Assembly (NCBI GenBank): GCA_016584495.1
Contig: WAID01000003.1
Location: 2,914,001 to 2,978,000, forward strand
Source of the DNA: Celoporthe dispersa
Lineage: Eukaryota; Ascomycota; Sordariomycetes; Diaporthales; Cryphonectriaceae
Reading direction: 5' to 3'
Length of the DNA stretch: 64,000 nucleotides
Shown here: positions 35,101 to 45,804 of the stretch, piece after piece
Layout of the letters: each line of letters opens with the position of its first letter
Position numbering within the stretch: position 1 is the first letter of the stretch
Position numbers and translations under genes: made by a program
Notes under the pieces: model-generated
Seen by the model: only the letters and a program-made list of their open reading frames with translations
What the model was told of the DNA's origin: nothing
Database searches by the model: none

Positions 35101-37124
35101 GGCTCGGGAACCTGATGCAGACACAAGGCGTCGTGGCCGTGCGGCCCCTCCTGACGTCGATGGCCATGCTGGCGCCGCGGATCCCCGGGCAGGACGCCCT
35201 CGTCACCCACCTCAACGAGGCAATCCGCAACGATCGGAACAGCGCGGTCGACGCCTCCTCGCCCGTGAGCGATAACATGGCCGCCCGCATACAGGACGAG
35301 GAAGGGGAGCTCCTGGACGAGATCGAGAAGAGGCTGGCCAACAAGACCAGCATGGACAGGACCACGATGAACAGCTTCCTCAACAAGATCATCCCCAAGA
35401 TCCAGGCCTGCTGGCTGAAGGCCGACGAGAGGCTCCGTGCATACGGCTCCCTGCTCGCGAGGCTACGATACTTTGATACGCAGCACTTCGACTCGTTCAT
35501 GACGAAATGGGTCCTCGGGATCCGCAACCCACAGAGCCGACCACCGCTCGGACAGATCTTCCCCCTCATGGTCGTCGTCGGCTGCCTCAACTTCTCCATC
35601 ATCCTGACCACGACTGGAGACGCCGTCTCCGCCGCCGCGAGACCGAACACAGCTGCCAAGGCGGGAGGAGGGCGCCCGCCGACGTATGTCCAAGAGGTCC
35701 TCGAGCTGTTCACAGCACCGCCGCCGCCGTCGAAAGAGCTGCTGACCCCAGAGGAGGCATATCGATTCCGCATCCTCCAGAACCAGGCGCCCAAGGTGCA
35801 CTTCAAGGAGATGGTGATCCTCGTCCGGAATGCCCTGGCCGAGTACTGCAACGCCAGCAGCAGCCAGGAGAACGCCTCAGCTGTTCCCCTGGCGGACGAC
35901 AAGGCGCTGGACCGTCTAGAGGGGCTGCTGAGGAGCCTGGTGCTGACCGACCAGCAGAACGTCCCCAAGCTGCTCAACGTCAAGGCCCTGGACCCTGCGG
36001 TGGGGAAGATGCTGGACGGTATAACGACACGGTTGCTCCTGCCGGATGAGGAGCCGGGTACGGGCAGACAGTTCACCTTCGAGCAGGTCCTAGGCCTAGC
36101 CAACGAGCTCACCCTGCCCTTCTGCCAGCTCAAGCTGAACCAGTGCATGACCATGGTGGAGGCGAGCGGCGCGAGCGCCCAGGACAGGCTGCAGACGCAG
36201 CTCGAGGTGTACTCCAGGGCAATGGACGACGCCATTGACTCCCGCAACATAACGTGGACCGGGATCCTGCCTTGGCTGCCGGCAGAAGTCTCACAGCATC
36301 TCCTGACGCTGGCCCAAACCCGGCTGTTCAGCTTGCTGCCGTCGATCAAAAGTCCGGTCCCCGCCGCCGAAAGCTTTGCTGTTGCCGAGACCCTGCTGTC
36401 CGTGATCGACATCCTCAGCAGGGGCCGCCAGACACAGCTGGCCGCCACCGTCGTCGATCGGCTGGCCGACCTGTGGGAGGTCCTCGCGTCGCCGTCAAGC
36501 GAAGAGGAGGTCAAGATCGCGGTGCTGCTGAAGTGGCTGCCGCTCATGCTGTCGCTGCTCGCACTACATGCGCCCATCCAGGAGCCCGCTACCAAGCAGA
36601 GCGGCGAGGTCCGCGGCCGGGCCCTCCTCGTCCTCACGGGTCTCCTCCAGGAGCTCGAAGGCCTGTCGCCGCTCGCCATCTGCAGCCCGAGCATCCCCTC
36701 CAGCCACCTCTCGCAGCTCACGCAGCGCACCTTCGACCTCGCCCTCCTCCTCGTCGACACGCTCCCCGACGACGCCCGGCAGCAGTGCGTCCGCCACCTG
36801 CGCGATGCCCTGTGGGACCCGCGCCTGCGGTATATCTTCAGCTACGCGCCACAGCCGCACGACAACCTGATGTTGGCGCACAAGGACAAGCCGGCGGCCC
36901 CTGCAGGCTCAAGGCCCCGCGGCACGGGGTTCCTGGGGGTCAGCTCCCTGACCCAGAATGTATACGGCGTGCCGGTGCCTGCAGGTGGAGGCGGGACGGC
37001 CGGGGAGAGGCTCGGCGCGTTCACGTTCAGGCGGTGGGAGATCCTCAACGAGCCTACGCCGAATATCGGGGAGAATGATACGAGTCTGGACCTGAGACTG
37101 TTTGAAGGGATCAAGTTGCAGTGA
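32127..37124 (+). CDS. SRB8: Mediator subunit 12 (Srb8)
   Basis: Exons 32127-33502, 33633-33837 and 33945-37124 (introns 130 and 107 nt; phases 2 and 0) give 1586 residues. MED12/Srb8 belongs to the Mediator CDK8 kinase module in the nucleus, where it activates CDK8-cyclin C and represses or tunes RNA polymerase II genes. The N-terminal ~370 residues are Ser/Pro/Gly-rich, with a glycine tract near residue 150-175. The conserved Med12 segment starts about residue 370 with HGIRGKGLLDQCLNKNMPTD and AVWLAKCVGANEIRAFKRKG, continuing over intron 1 into RLATQLYAEHLLDREHYMEW. The long C-terminal exon is helical and largely uninterrupted. Length and domain order suit the family in Sordariomycetes. The start is the first ATG giving the Ser/Pro-rich leader; upstream in-frame exons are not needed. 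Long antisense frames across it are codon-bias shadows. Confidence 0.95.
33577..33602. repeat. CA microsatellite in MED12 intron 1
   Basis: Thirteen CA units inside the first intron of MED12, preceded by a (TC) run at 33516-33535. Length variation here could affect splicing but not the protein. Confidence 0.9.
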
Positions 37125-39009
37125 TGATGTTATCCAATATGAGAACACAAGAGTGCTTGGTGTATGGAAGAAGGGGAAGAGGGGGGCGCGTCTAGACGGG
37201 CGATGACGATGATGAGGAAGGTCGACACCCCCGGGAGAATATCCTCTTTGTTGCTGTTGTTGTTGCTTTTCTCTTTTTTTACCCTTTTCTTTTGGCGTTA
37301 TTTTTTGGGTGCAGACTTACATGAATAGCACATACACCGCCACCACAGCTGACATCACAGCTGGTACGTCTTATTTTTTTTTGGTTTTGCTTTTCATCAT
37401 ACCGCTCACTCATGAAGTTATGGCGTCATGTTATGATGTTTCTCTTTGGGACTAGAAATGCATAGCATGGGGCCAGGGGGGGTTGGGTCATTTACCGATG
37501 GAAAGCAATCTTGTGGTGGATCATATATTATTTTATCTCCCTCTCTCTCTCTCCCCCTCCCTCTCCCTCTTATTGGATCTTTTATTTTCTTTTGTATGGA
37601 ATGTTTATATTATCTGGTCTAGCGTGCATATATCATATAGGCTCCATTTATATCATATCTCCTTGCCTTGAGGGGGGATAATATCATCGGGTATTTTGTG
37701 TCTTTAGCTGAGGTCTCTCGATGCCCTCTGACTGTGATTATCTTTTCTGTGCCTTTCAAGACCGATGCGTGAGGCTGTCAACTAGTGGTCAGTGGCTAAT
37801 GTTCTACTCCGGGATGGATAGGTTGACCTTTTGGATGGGAGTTTCGACAGACTGAGGCCCGGACGGCGGGATGTTACGTCTTCCAATCAATATAGGCTCT
37901 TGATTGAGGGTTTAGGCTTCTTGAAGGTCAGGGAGGACATCTAACATCCCACATACCAAACACACTGGCAAAATGACTCCAGGCTGAGGCAGATCAAGGC
38001 ACCGGCCAGGGCTAATACTCGATCTAGATGACTTGGAGGTTATGATACTACGAGCTGCCATTGATTTATAGTTCTAGTGATATCACAGTAAACACAATTT
38101 TCGGGTTGTCACCTCAGCCTGTTGTGACCAAGCCAGCACATGTATTTTGTTCTGCGTTTCTATCAATATGAATTTTTGTCTACACAATAATTGTTCTGGA
38201 TGGGGCTACAGATATTGAAGGTTTCCTTGTGGCATTCGACAAATCAATACCTTGATCAAAGTTCACATACACAAGTTAACCAGGCCAGCAGTGGTAATAT
38301 TCCGTTCTGACGGTGTTTGGTTATCGGTTTTTTTTTTTTTGGGGGGGGGGGTTGAGGGGGAAGGGTTGTTCCAGACAAGGACCCCTTCTGCAGTAATCCA
38401 GTGAACAAAAGAAGAGAAATGGGCAGACATGTAATATTATACAGACAGGCCTGAGAGTTTCCATAGGTGGAGTTGATGGCTATTGTAAATAGCAAGTACT
38501 CTGCTTAGAACCACACCACAATGCATATCTGCTCCAGAATTCTTGATCCATGGGTAGCAGGCCTTCTGTGTGCAGGTTTGTCTACCAGAATCCCCCAGAA
38601 ACAGGCTGGAGTCGACATGTTGATAGCTGCCAGCTGGGCACCACAGGACAAACCCCAAGATCGCGAACAAATGCCTTTCTCCATGGTCTCTCTTTCAGGG
38701 GGCAGAAAATTCTCATACACAAACTCTGCTCTCCTCTCTACACATACCTGCAATTATACCTCTCCTCACACCACAAACCACAGAGGACCTCTTGACGAAC
38801 TTGATCAGACAGCAGCTTGCAGGTCTCTCAAGATACACCACCATTACCCTTCTTCTGGCTCCTACTGTGCCTACACCATATCAACCTCAACAAGCAGCCT
38901 CTATTCTGATCTTTTGACCACGAAAACGGCTTCGACCGTCTCCTCGTCTCTCGAGCACGCCAACACCGTGTCGATCAGTCAGTCTGGCCCTCAGGTCGCC
39001 CATGCAGAC
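37125..39009. other. Intergenic region
   Basis: 3' flank of MED12 and 5' flank of the F-box-like gene. It has T- and CT-rich tracts (37370-37385, 37540-37570) and a T/G homopolymer junction at 38330-38350. The frame of the next gene is open back to 38521, but that part looks like a leader (see that entry). No other gene seen. Confidence 0.55.
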
Positions 39010-39987
39010 ATGACCTTCAACATCCTCTCGATTCCCTTGGAGCTGCGTGAGATGATCTGGGGCCATGCCCTGGTCCGACCCAAGATATACATCGCCTTCA
39101 GCGCCAACTCTAAGTTCCCTTCTGTTGGGCCTGTCATCAAGAGACGCGCGGCTATGTCTGTGCAGAAATACAGCGAAGATATCGAGTCGGATTCCGACCA
39201 GCACGGTACGCACGAACAGCGATTGCAAGGCTCGATGTACGGCTCCTATCACAGATGGATCACCAGGGGACAGCCGTCGGGCGCGCAGTGCTCTGCTGGG
39301 ACGAGTCCCCCGGCCCTCAACCTTTTCCTTGTCAACCGTCAGCTCTACGACGAGTGCAAGAAGATCTACTACCAGAAAAACACCTTCTCCTTCGGCGAGG
39401 ACTGCTCCGACGACCATCCTCTCCTCGGGACCTGCAGCCTCGCGGCCATGTACACCTTCCTACGCGACCGAAGCCCCGAGATCGCGAGCTACATCCGACA
39501 CGTCGAGCTCAACGCGCTTGTTGGAGGCGGTCTCACCTGCACCAAAATGGGAGGACGACCTCTCTTCGATCCCGTCCTCGACATGCTGGCAGGCATGAAG
39601 CTGCACACGCTGCACCTCACCCTCGACACGTCCGACTGGCCAGCCCTGTGTGGCGCCGTCCATACGCTGAACACCAGCCGCCGCGGCCCGTTGGCGATGA
39701 AGCCGCGGAGGCAGCTGAGGATCACCGTCGTGGACCTCGACTACCTATACCGGGACCTGTCCGAGGCCGAAATCGCCATCGAGCTCGATGCCACCAAGCA
39801 GTCGTTCCAATGGCTCCGGGAGCAGATCATGGGGAACCACGGTGAGCTGGAGAACAACCGGGTCATCGTCCGTGATCCCGCCGGCTTGGGAGAGGAGTGG
39901 GGTTTTCCGGAGGAAGAACTGCACGCAGGTCTTGTCTTCGAGCTTGTCGACAACAGCGAGGCTGGGACTGCTCCTGAAGATGGGTAG
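39010..39987 (+). CDS. F-box-like (2EXR-type) fungal protein
   Basis: Single exon of 325 residues from the ATG at 39010. The N-terminus FNILSIPLELREMIWGHAL is the F-box-like helix pair common in fungal 2EXR/DUF7730-type proteins. A second family element, ALNLFLVNRQLYDECKKIYY then QKNTFSFG, is the usual 'conserved core' found 80-150 residues downstream, and FLRDRSPEIASYIRHVEL closes it. True F-boxes recruit targets to SCF ubiquitin ligases; for this subgroup that role is not shown. The frame is open upstream to 38521, which would add 163 residues, but that part is Ser/Thr/His-rich without domain signal and lies where a leader would be, so I chose the Met next to the F-box-like motif. Confidence 0.75.
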   Translation: MTFNILSIPLELREMIWGHALVRPKIYIAFSANSKFPSVGPVIKRRAAMSVQKYSEDIESDSDQHGTHEQRLQGSMYGSYHRWITRGQPSGAQCSAGTSPPALNLFLVNRQLYDECKKIYYQKNTFSFGEDCSDDHPLLGTCSLAAMYTFLRDRSPEIASYIRHVELNALVGGGLTCTKMGGRPLFDPVLDMLAGMKLHTLHLTLDTSDWPALCGAVHTLNTSRRGPLAMKPRRQLRITVVDLDYLYRDLSEAEIAIELDATKQSFQWLREQIMGNHGELENNRVIVRDPAGLGEEWGFPEEELHAGLVFELVDNSEAGTAPEDG

Positions 39988-40985
39988 GCAGCACGAGCCG
40001 GGGCAGGGTCGCAGCGCAGGCCCCGCGCGTTGCTGGATTGTATGATTGCCTGGTGGAGAGCATTCGCGAGACACAAGAAAGCTGACAAGAGACGGCTATG
40101 GAGATAGAGGCGCTGGGTAGGACGCAGTACTACTGGCCTGGACATTCTGGCCCGGTGAGTCTTGTCTGCGCATTGGGGAATGGAAAGTAATCTCTCATAC
40201 CCATTGAGTGTCTTCCGTCATCTGCCCGTGACCACACACCAGCTCTCAACGCAAAAGTTTATTTGAATCCCTACGAAATGGCGCTCACCTCTTTTCTTCC
40301 ATGTCCCTTGATAAATCCAGCATTTTTGCTTTATCTGGAAAGCTCTGTTCCTGACTGAAACCTGCACTCAAGACAATAAGCAGCCACACACGTAAGCAAG
40401 TCTCTATAGGTCTTCCAGGAGAGCGATGCTACTCTTACCCACCCTCCTCCGAAACTTTCAGTGGGTAGGTAGTATTATCGAGAGAACATCAGCTGATAGC
40501 TGGGGGCGAGCCTGTCACGAGCAGCCAAGGCTCATGTTGGTGTGCAGAATGGGCAAGTATGCATCACAGGCCAATTAAAACTCATTCTTGCCCATGTTGT
40601 GAGTAGCTACAAAAACTATTCAGATGTCCAGGGGATGTACAGCATAATTACTTGTGTCATCTCACAAAGAAGAAGACTGACCTGCTGGGCACCTGATGCC
40701 TGAGCAATCTGATCTCTGTCGAGGCTAAATAAACCGAAGCGAGTGCGAATGTATTAGCATTTATTCCGGACCACAGCAGAGAGCATGCGACCTGCAGCCT
40801 GCTCCTCCACCTCCCTTGACACATTCCACTACGTACCACTTGGCCGTTGGCGACGGGCATCGGGCCGAGCCTGGAAGTCCACATACATCACACAGCGTCT
40901 CCCTCAGATCAGGTAGGGCTCTGTACCGCCCGCTGTCCCTTCTCCCTCCTCTCGGGTTTTCTCCTTCCTTCCAGGCGTCGTGAAG
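39988..40985. other. Intergenic region
   Basis: Gap between two plus-strand genes; the pyrimidine-rich DNA just before 40986 is a typical fungal leader. No gene seen. Confidence 0.6.
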
Positions 40986-42738
40986 ATGGCACCACCGTCG
41001 TTCATGTACCGCAGTGACTACCGTGAGCTGGCCAAATCAGTCTACTCGGCCTCTGCCTCCATCACCACCGTCTTCCTCTTTACTCGGCTATGGGCTAGGT
41101 TGATCAAATACAAGAGCCTATGGTGGGACGATTATATTCGTAAGAGATACCCTTTTTGTTTCTTCCTTTCCCCCGCCTCAGAGACAACTAGAGAAGAGAG
41201 ATGGAAGGTTATTTCAAGACATTGGGCCGGGTTATTGACAAGCAGAATGAGAACTTTCAAGTCATCGTCGCATGGGCCTGTCTGCTCGTCGCCCACGGGC
41301 TCTGCGCCGCGGCACCCATCTACTATCACTATAATGTCCTGCATCTACACCCGGCGGGTATCACAACACATTTAGCTGGCCTCAGCTTCATGTACGTCGC
41401 CATCTCCATCAGCAAGACTGCTTTTGCCACGACTCTCCTCAGGCTCACTGTAGGCCGCCTTCGTCTCGCCTTATGGGCTGTCATCATTGCCATGAACACT
41501 TATGCTGCAGTTAGTGAGTCGAACCCTCGATGTTAACCACTAGAAACTCGTCTTTTGTTTTTCCTTTCAATACAGATTGGCGCTGACTATATTTAACCGG
41601 ATAGTGGTGATTCAGACCTGGGTTGACGTCTGCGATTCCATCGAGTACCCGTCCATGAGATCAACATGCATCCCGGCGACGACGCAGGCATACATAATTC
41701 TCGGCAACCTGGCGTTCCTCTTTGTCGTCGATGTGGCATTGACAGCGCTCCCATGGCGGATGATCAAGCAGGTCCGGTTCATACCCGAGAAGGAGAAATG
41801 GCGCGTCGCCGCCACCATGAGCCTCGTCGGCTTCTCGATGCCGATTAGCATTGTCAAGTCAGTCAAAAGAGAAAGAAAGATTCTTCCCCCGATGGTGGAC
41901 CCAATGGGTTATCTCAACCAGCACAAGCATGGCGCGCTGATGCTGGCCCTGTCAGGATCGTAATACTATCCATGGTGCCCCTCTGGGAGTTCGGCGAGTC
42001 GGATTTCACATGTATGTAATATTTCCATTGAATCAACCCACACATGCAACATCTCCACCTCCGCCGGATGCATACTCGTTTTTGCTAACCAGCCCGGCTC
42101 CGATAGACGGCGTCATAACCTTTCTATGCTTCCTCCAGGCAGAAGCAGCAGTCTCCATCATCGCCCAGTCCATCCCGGTCATACGAGTCCTGTGGCACGG
42201 CTCCGCAGCCCCTTCACCGCGCGGCACCAGACAGGACCGCTCGAGGAAAGCGACGGATACCGGACCGGCCGGAGCGGCTACTCAGGGAACCGTCAGGAGC
42301 ATCGAGCTCGTGGAGCTGTCATCCGGGAGGATCGTCGCTGCCGACTCGGAGGAAGGCCGAGAGTTCAGGGCCTCTCAGGCTCCTGTGGGGGGTGAAGGGG
42401 CCAAACAGGTCTTCCACGGTCCCAGACAGCCACCAGGCGAGGTCGGCGTGGATTGGCGCGCTGCTGCTGCTGCTGATGAGGTTCACAGAATCTGGGCTGA
42501 TAGTAAGAACTGCTCTCCTATATTCTGTCGCCAGATTGCCTCATGTCTCTGTGTTGCTCTCCAATTCTCAGTCTCGAGACCAGTCTAGTTCTCGAATGCT
42601 GTTTTGTTTTCATTATATATTTATTTTCTTCTGGTCAGATATTTGTTCACATTGCTATGGCTAACATGCGATGTCGCAGTGGGCTTGTCGAGAAGAGCTT
42701 ATTCGAGGTCACCAACACTTCCGCCTCAAAATAGATAA
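40986..42738 (+). CDS. Second rhodopsin-like (Pth11-type) membrane protein
   Basis: Six exons: 40986-41139, 41262-41513, 41605-41857, 41956-42011, 42107-42502 and 42680-42738, all phases consistent, 389 residues. The signature after helix 1 is RLWARLIKYKSLWWDDYI, followed by hydrophobic segments such as LLVAHGLCAAAPIYYHY, LAGLSFMYVAISISKTAFAT, YIILGNLAFLFVVDVALTAL and GVITFLCFLQAEAAVSIIAQ. The tail is polar and ends EVHRIWADMGLSRRAYSRSP; the MGLSRRA ending, recovered only with the last intron removed, is typical of this family and decides the 3' end. Role as for the relative at 13755-15057: receptor-like, ligand unknown. The two proteins are clearly divergent, so this is not a recent duplication. 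Exon 3's acceptor (GATAG) is the least certain join. Confidence 0.85.
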
Positions 42739-43447
42739 AGGAGTTGTGAGGTAAGAATGGCATGGAATGATGGAAATAGAGGCTGATGAAAGGCTAGCAC
42801 ATCCTAGAAAAGCTCTCTGCGGATTCATTAAGGAGGTCAATGCAACATGAGGTGATAGCTTCTAGATTTAATTTACAATCCATAGAACAAAGCAGGGTAT
42901 CTCAATCTTGTTGCATGTTGTCTTCTCTGGGCAACGTATTCTTTTCAGAAAGATCTAGAAAGCGTGGGACGAGAGGGATATGGCTCTGGCTAAAGCCCTC
43001 GAGGAAAGCCGTGTGCTGAAAAAAGCAAATTAAGGCTTCTAGGCCTTCGAAAAGAAGAAAGGTTGAAACTAGCCCGAATTCGAAGTTAGTAGGCATTAAC
43101 AATGTACAGAGGGCTTAAAATTCAGTCAATCGAGCTGACGATAATTTAGGTGAAGAGAGCAACCTTAAATTAGTTACTAAAAAAGAGGATTGCATCGTGG
43201 TAGATATATAGAAAGAATAGCAATTAAATGAAGATGTAAAAAAGTGATGTGGTCGGCTAGGGTGGGCGGAAACTAGGGGTGGGCGGAAACCCCCCCTCTG
43301 CGACCTAGCATTATAGAAACAAAAGCTTTAAAGAGTTATTCTGAAATAATATAATAATAATAATAATAGTGTTTGCATTTATAACACGTGTAAAAGCTGG
43401 TACTAGCTTGATAAGTATTTGCTTTGCTTTTTCTATTTTTCTTCTTA
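42739..43447. other. AT-rich region before the satellite
   Basis: AT-rich non-coding DNA. A 13-nt motif GGTGGGCGGAAAC occurs twice in tandem spacing within 43263-43290, the second copy running into a C-run. ATA/ATT repeats at 43350-43368. No gene. Confidence 0.6.
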
Positions 43448-43879
43448 CTTTCCTTCCTGTTTTCCTTCCTGCTTTCCTTCCTGCTTTCCTTCCTGTTTTC
43501 CTTCCTGCTTTCCTTCCTGCTTTCCTTCCTGTTTTCCTTCCTGCTTTCCTTCCTGCTTTCCTTCCTGCTTTCCTTCCTGCTTTCCTTCCTGCTTTCCTTC
43601 CTGCTTTCCTTCCTGCTTTCCTTCCTGCTTTCCTTCCTGCTTTCCTTCCTGCTTTCCTTCCTGCTTTCCTTCCTGCTTTCCTTCCTGCTTTCCTTCCTGC
43701 TTTCCTTCCTGCTTTCCTTCCTGCTTTCCTTCCTGCTTTCCTTCCTGCTTTCCTTCCTGCTTTCCTTCCTGCTTTCCTTCCTGCTTTCCTTCCTGCTTTC
43801 CTTCCTGCTTTCCTTCCTGCTTTCCTTCCTGCTTTCCTTCCTGCTTTCCTTCCTGCTTTCCTTCCTGCTTTCCTTCCTG
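43448..43879. repeat. 12-bp tandem satellite, 36 copies
   Basis: The unit CTTTCCTTCCTG repeats exactly 36 times over 432 nt. Copies 2, 5 and 8 start with T instead of C; copies 9-36 are identical. One strand is all pyrimidine apart from one G per unit. Because 12 is a multiple of three and no stop occurs, all three plus-strand frames are open (repeats FLPA, SFLL, CFPS); these are artefacts of the repeat, not genes. Confidence 0.97.
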
Positions 43880-43946
43880 CTTATCTTTCTATTATTCTTT
43901 CTATTATTCTTTCTATTTTCTCTAAAATTACTTTTTAATACCCAAA

Positions 43947-44070
43947 GTATCTAATCTAAACATTTCTTGAACTTGTAAATCTTCTAGATCAAGCAATATT
44001 TAAGCTTTTAAAGCTTCTAATTCAAGCAATGCTTGAGCTTTTAAAGTTTCTAATGCAAGTAATACTGGAA
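43947..44070. repeat. 33-bp degenerate minisatellite, about 4 copies
   Basis: Units begin near 43947, 43980, 44013 and 44046, of the type GCTTCTAATTCAAGCAATGC plus TTGAGCTTTTAAA. Units 2 and 3 differ at a minority of positions, the outer ones more. Read in one plus-strand frame the central units give an 11-residue Leu-rich repeat (LLIQAMLELLK, LLDQAIFKLLK). Confidence 0.8.
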
Positions 44071-44662
44071 CAGTCATTCAATGAAAACATGCCAGCTTTC
44101 AAAATCTTCTGAATCAACATTATTGCAGTTATAAGTCATATTCTCAGCCTTATACAAATGTTGAGCGTTAGCCAAATTGTAATCTATACAATGTAGGGGA
44201 TAGTTGGAACTTGGCACACCTCCTTGTCGTCTGCAAGCCCTGCACTGGTAGAGCCATCCAGCAAGGCCCAGCAGGTGTCGGGACAGCTACTTCTTGCTCA
44301 TGAATCATTGCTTAGTCGTCTTGGATCCCTCCACTCTCAAGGAAGCATCCGGGACTGCCCAGCAGACATTATGACAATCTTTTCTTGTTACCCTGCCATT
44401 CCTGAGTCACTTCCAAAGCCATCGCCCCGGAACCAGCCAGAACAGCTCGGAGCTCAGCCAGTTTTAATACATAAAGCCTGCAGCATTCATAAATTGCACA
44501 CCTTTCCCGCTCCTCCCTCCCTCTCTCTGTGTGTGTCTCTCACCTCCTCCGTTCCTCCCACTTCTTCTCTCGATCTTGTCGCATTTACCGCACGCACCAT
44601 CATCGCAACCTCTCCCACATCGAAGAACCCTATCCGCGACGTACATCAGGCAAGCAAACAAG
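44071..44662. other. Intergenic region, BTB gene promoter side
   Basis: AT-rich at first, then a pyrimidine-rich leader (44500-44630) before the BTB gene. No other gene seen. Confidence 0.55.
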
Positions 44663-45804
44663 ATGGCATCTGACTGGAACAAGTAAGTTGACCAACAGAC
44701 AGCTTAGCCTCGTCCGGTCCTTGTTCGTGTTGCTGATCCTGATGACCCGCCAGCACCCTGCAGTCCAAGGTCGTCGTCTTCCTCGTCGGCCCGGAGGAAA
44801 AGGCCTTCAACGTCCACTGTGACGCCGTCGCCGAGATCTCCCGGCCCCTCCACACCCTCCTCACCGGCGGGATGCAAGAGGCACGGGAGGGCCTCGTCAG
44901 GTGGCCGGACATGGACGAGAAAGTCTTCGAGCGCTTCATCGAGTGGTGCTACACCAAGGATTACAGCGATCTCGAGCCTGAGATCATGCCTGAGGAAGTG
45001 CACCCTGATGAGGCTGGTACGGCCGGGCCTGCAGTCTCGGTCGTCCCAGTCCAGTCCATCGGGCTCCTGGAGGGGAACGAGCTCCCCGAGCACACAGATA
45101 CCAGGGTCGAAACCTGCCCTTGTTGCCGACAGCTCTGCCCCGCCATCGTGTGTGGCTCCTGTCGCAACGTCGTGCCCGGGACCCTCTGCCTGAACTGCAT
45201 CGACGCTGGTCGCCACGGGTGTCAGGACGAGTTTATGGGGTTCAGCTTTCTCTCGCATGAGCGGATATGCACCCGCTGCCACCAGACGTACCAGGTCAGG
45301 ACCTGCAACGGCTGTCACCTGCCCGTTTCCGACCAGTGTTACCCGTGCTCCCAGTCAGCCCGGCCACCCAGGGCTGACCTGAGCAAGGAGTTCATGGACC
45401 AGGACGGGACGGCCTATCCCAACCCCAGGGCGACCGCCTTCACCGCCCGCGAGAACACCCAACCCAACGAGAAGTACGCCGAGGTCCTCCTGTGCCACGC
45501 CAAGCTCTACGTGGTGGGCGACAAGTACGACATCCCCGAGCTGAAGCAGCTGGCCCTCCACCGCCTGCACGCCACCCTCAAGGTCTTCCACCCGTACCCG
45601 AGCCGCGTCGAGGACATCATCGGCCTCGTCAGGTACATCTTCGACAACACGATGGGCACCGACAAGATCCGCGACATGCTCATCTTGTACATGGCCACGG
45701 TGATGGAGCACCTGCTCCGGTGCGAGGCCATGGAGGAGCTCTTTGGGGATTATTCCGGCCTCGGGTACCATGTGCTCCTACGCATCGCCCCACGTCTGAG
45801 CTGA
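44663..45804 (+). CDS. BTB/POZ protein with internal Cys-rich module
   Basis: Exon 1 44663-44682 (six and two-thirds codons), a 71-nt intron, exon 2 44754-45804; 356 residues. The first ~85 residues are the front half of a BTB fold: VVVFLVGPEEKAFNVHCDAV, then LHTLLTGGMQEA and FERFIEWCYTKDYSDLEPE. Residues about 128-204 are a Cys-rich insertion with repeated CxxC pairs (CPCC, CGSC, CLNC, CTRC, CNGC, CYPC) that should bind two or more zinc ions. The BTB back half then resumes: LLCHAKLYVVGDKYDIPELK and LALHRLHATL, followed by helices. Fungal BTB proteins of this size are common and mostly uncharacterised; BTB domains mediate dimerisation or Cul3 binding. The inserted module between the BTB halves is the unusual part. 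The ATG choice is fixed by the short first exon, which joins in frame. Confidence 0.85.

Noticed and set aside
34829..36760. 643-codon open frame on the minus strand
   Set aside because: It lies wholly antisense to the conserved MED12 coding exon; GC-rich codon bias leaves such frames open. No domain and a composition expected from reverse-complemented codons.
38330..38350. Poly-T/poly-G junction as a retroelement tail
   Set aside because: No element sequence or target-site duplication next to it; homopolymers are common in this contig.
43369..43954. Three overlapping plus-strand frames of 168-189 codons
   Set aside because: They are the 12-bp satellite read in each frame; no start context or non-repeat sequence of note.
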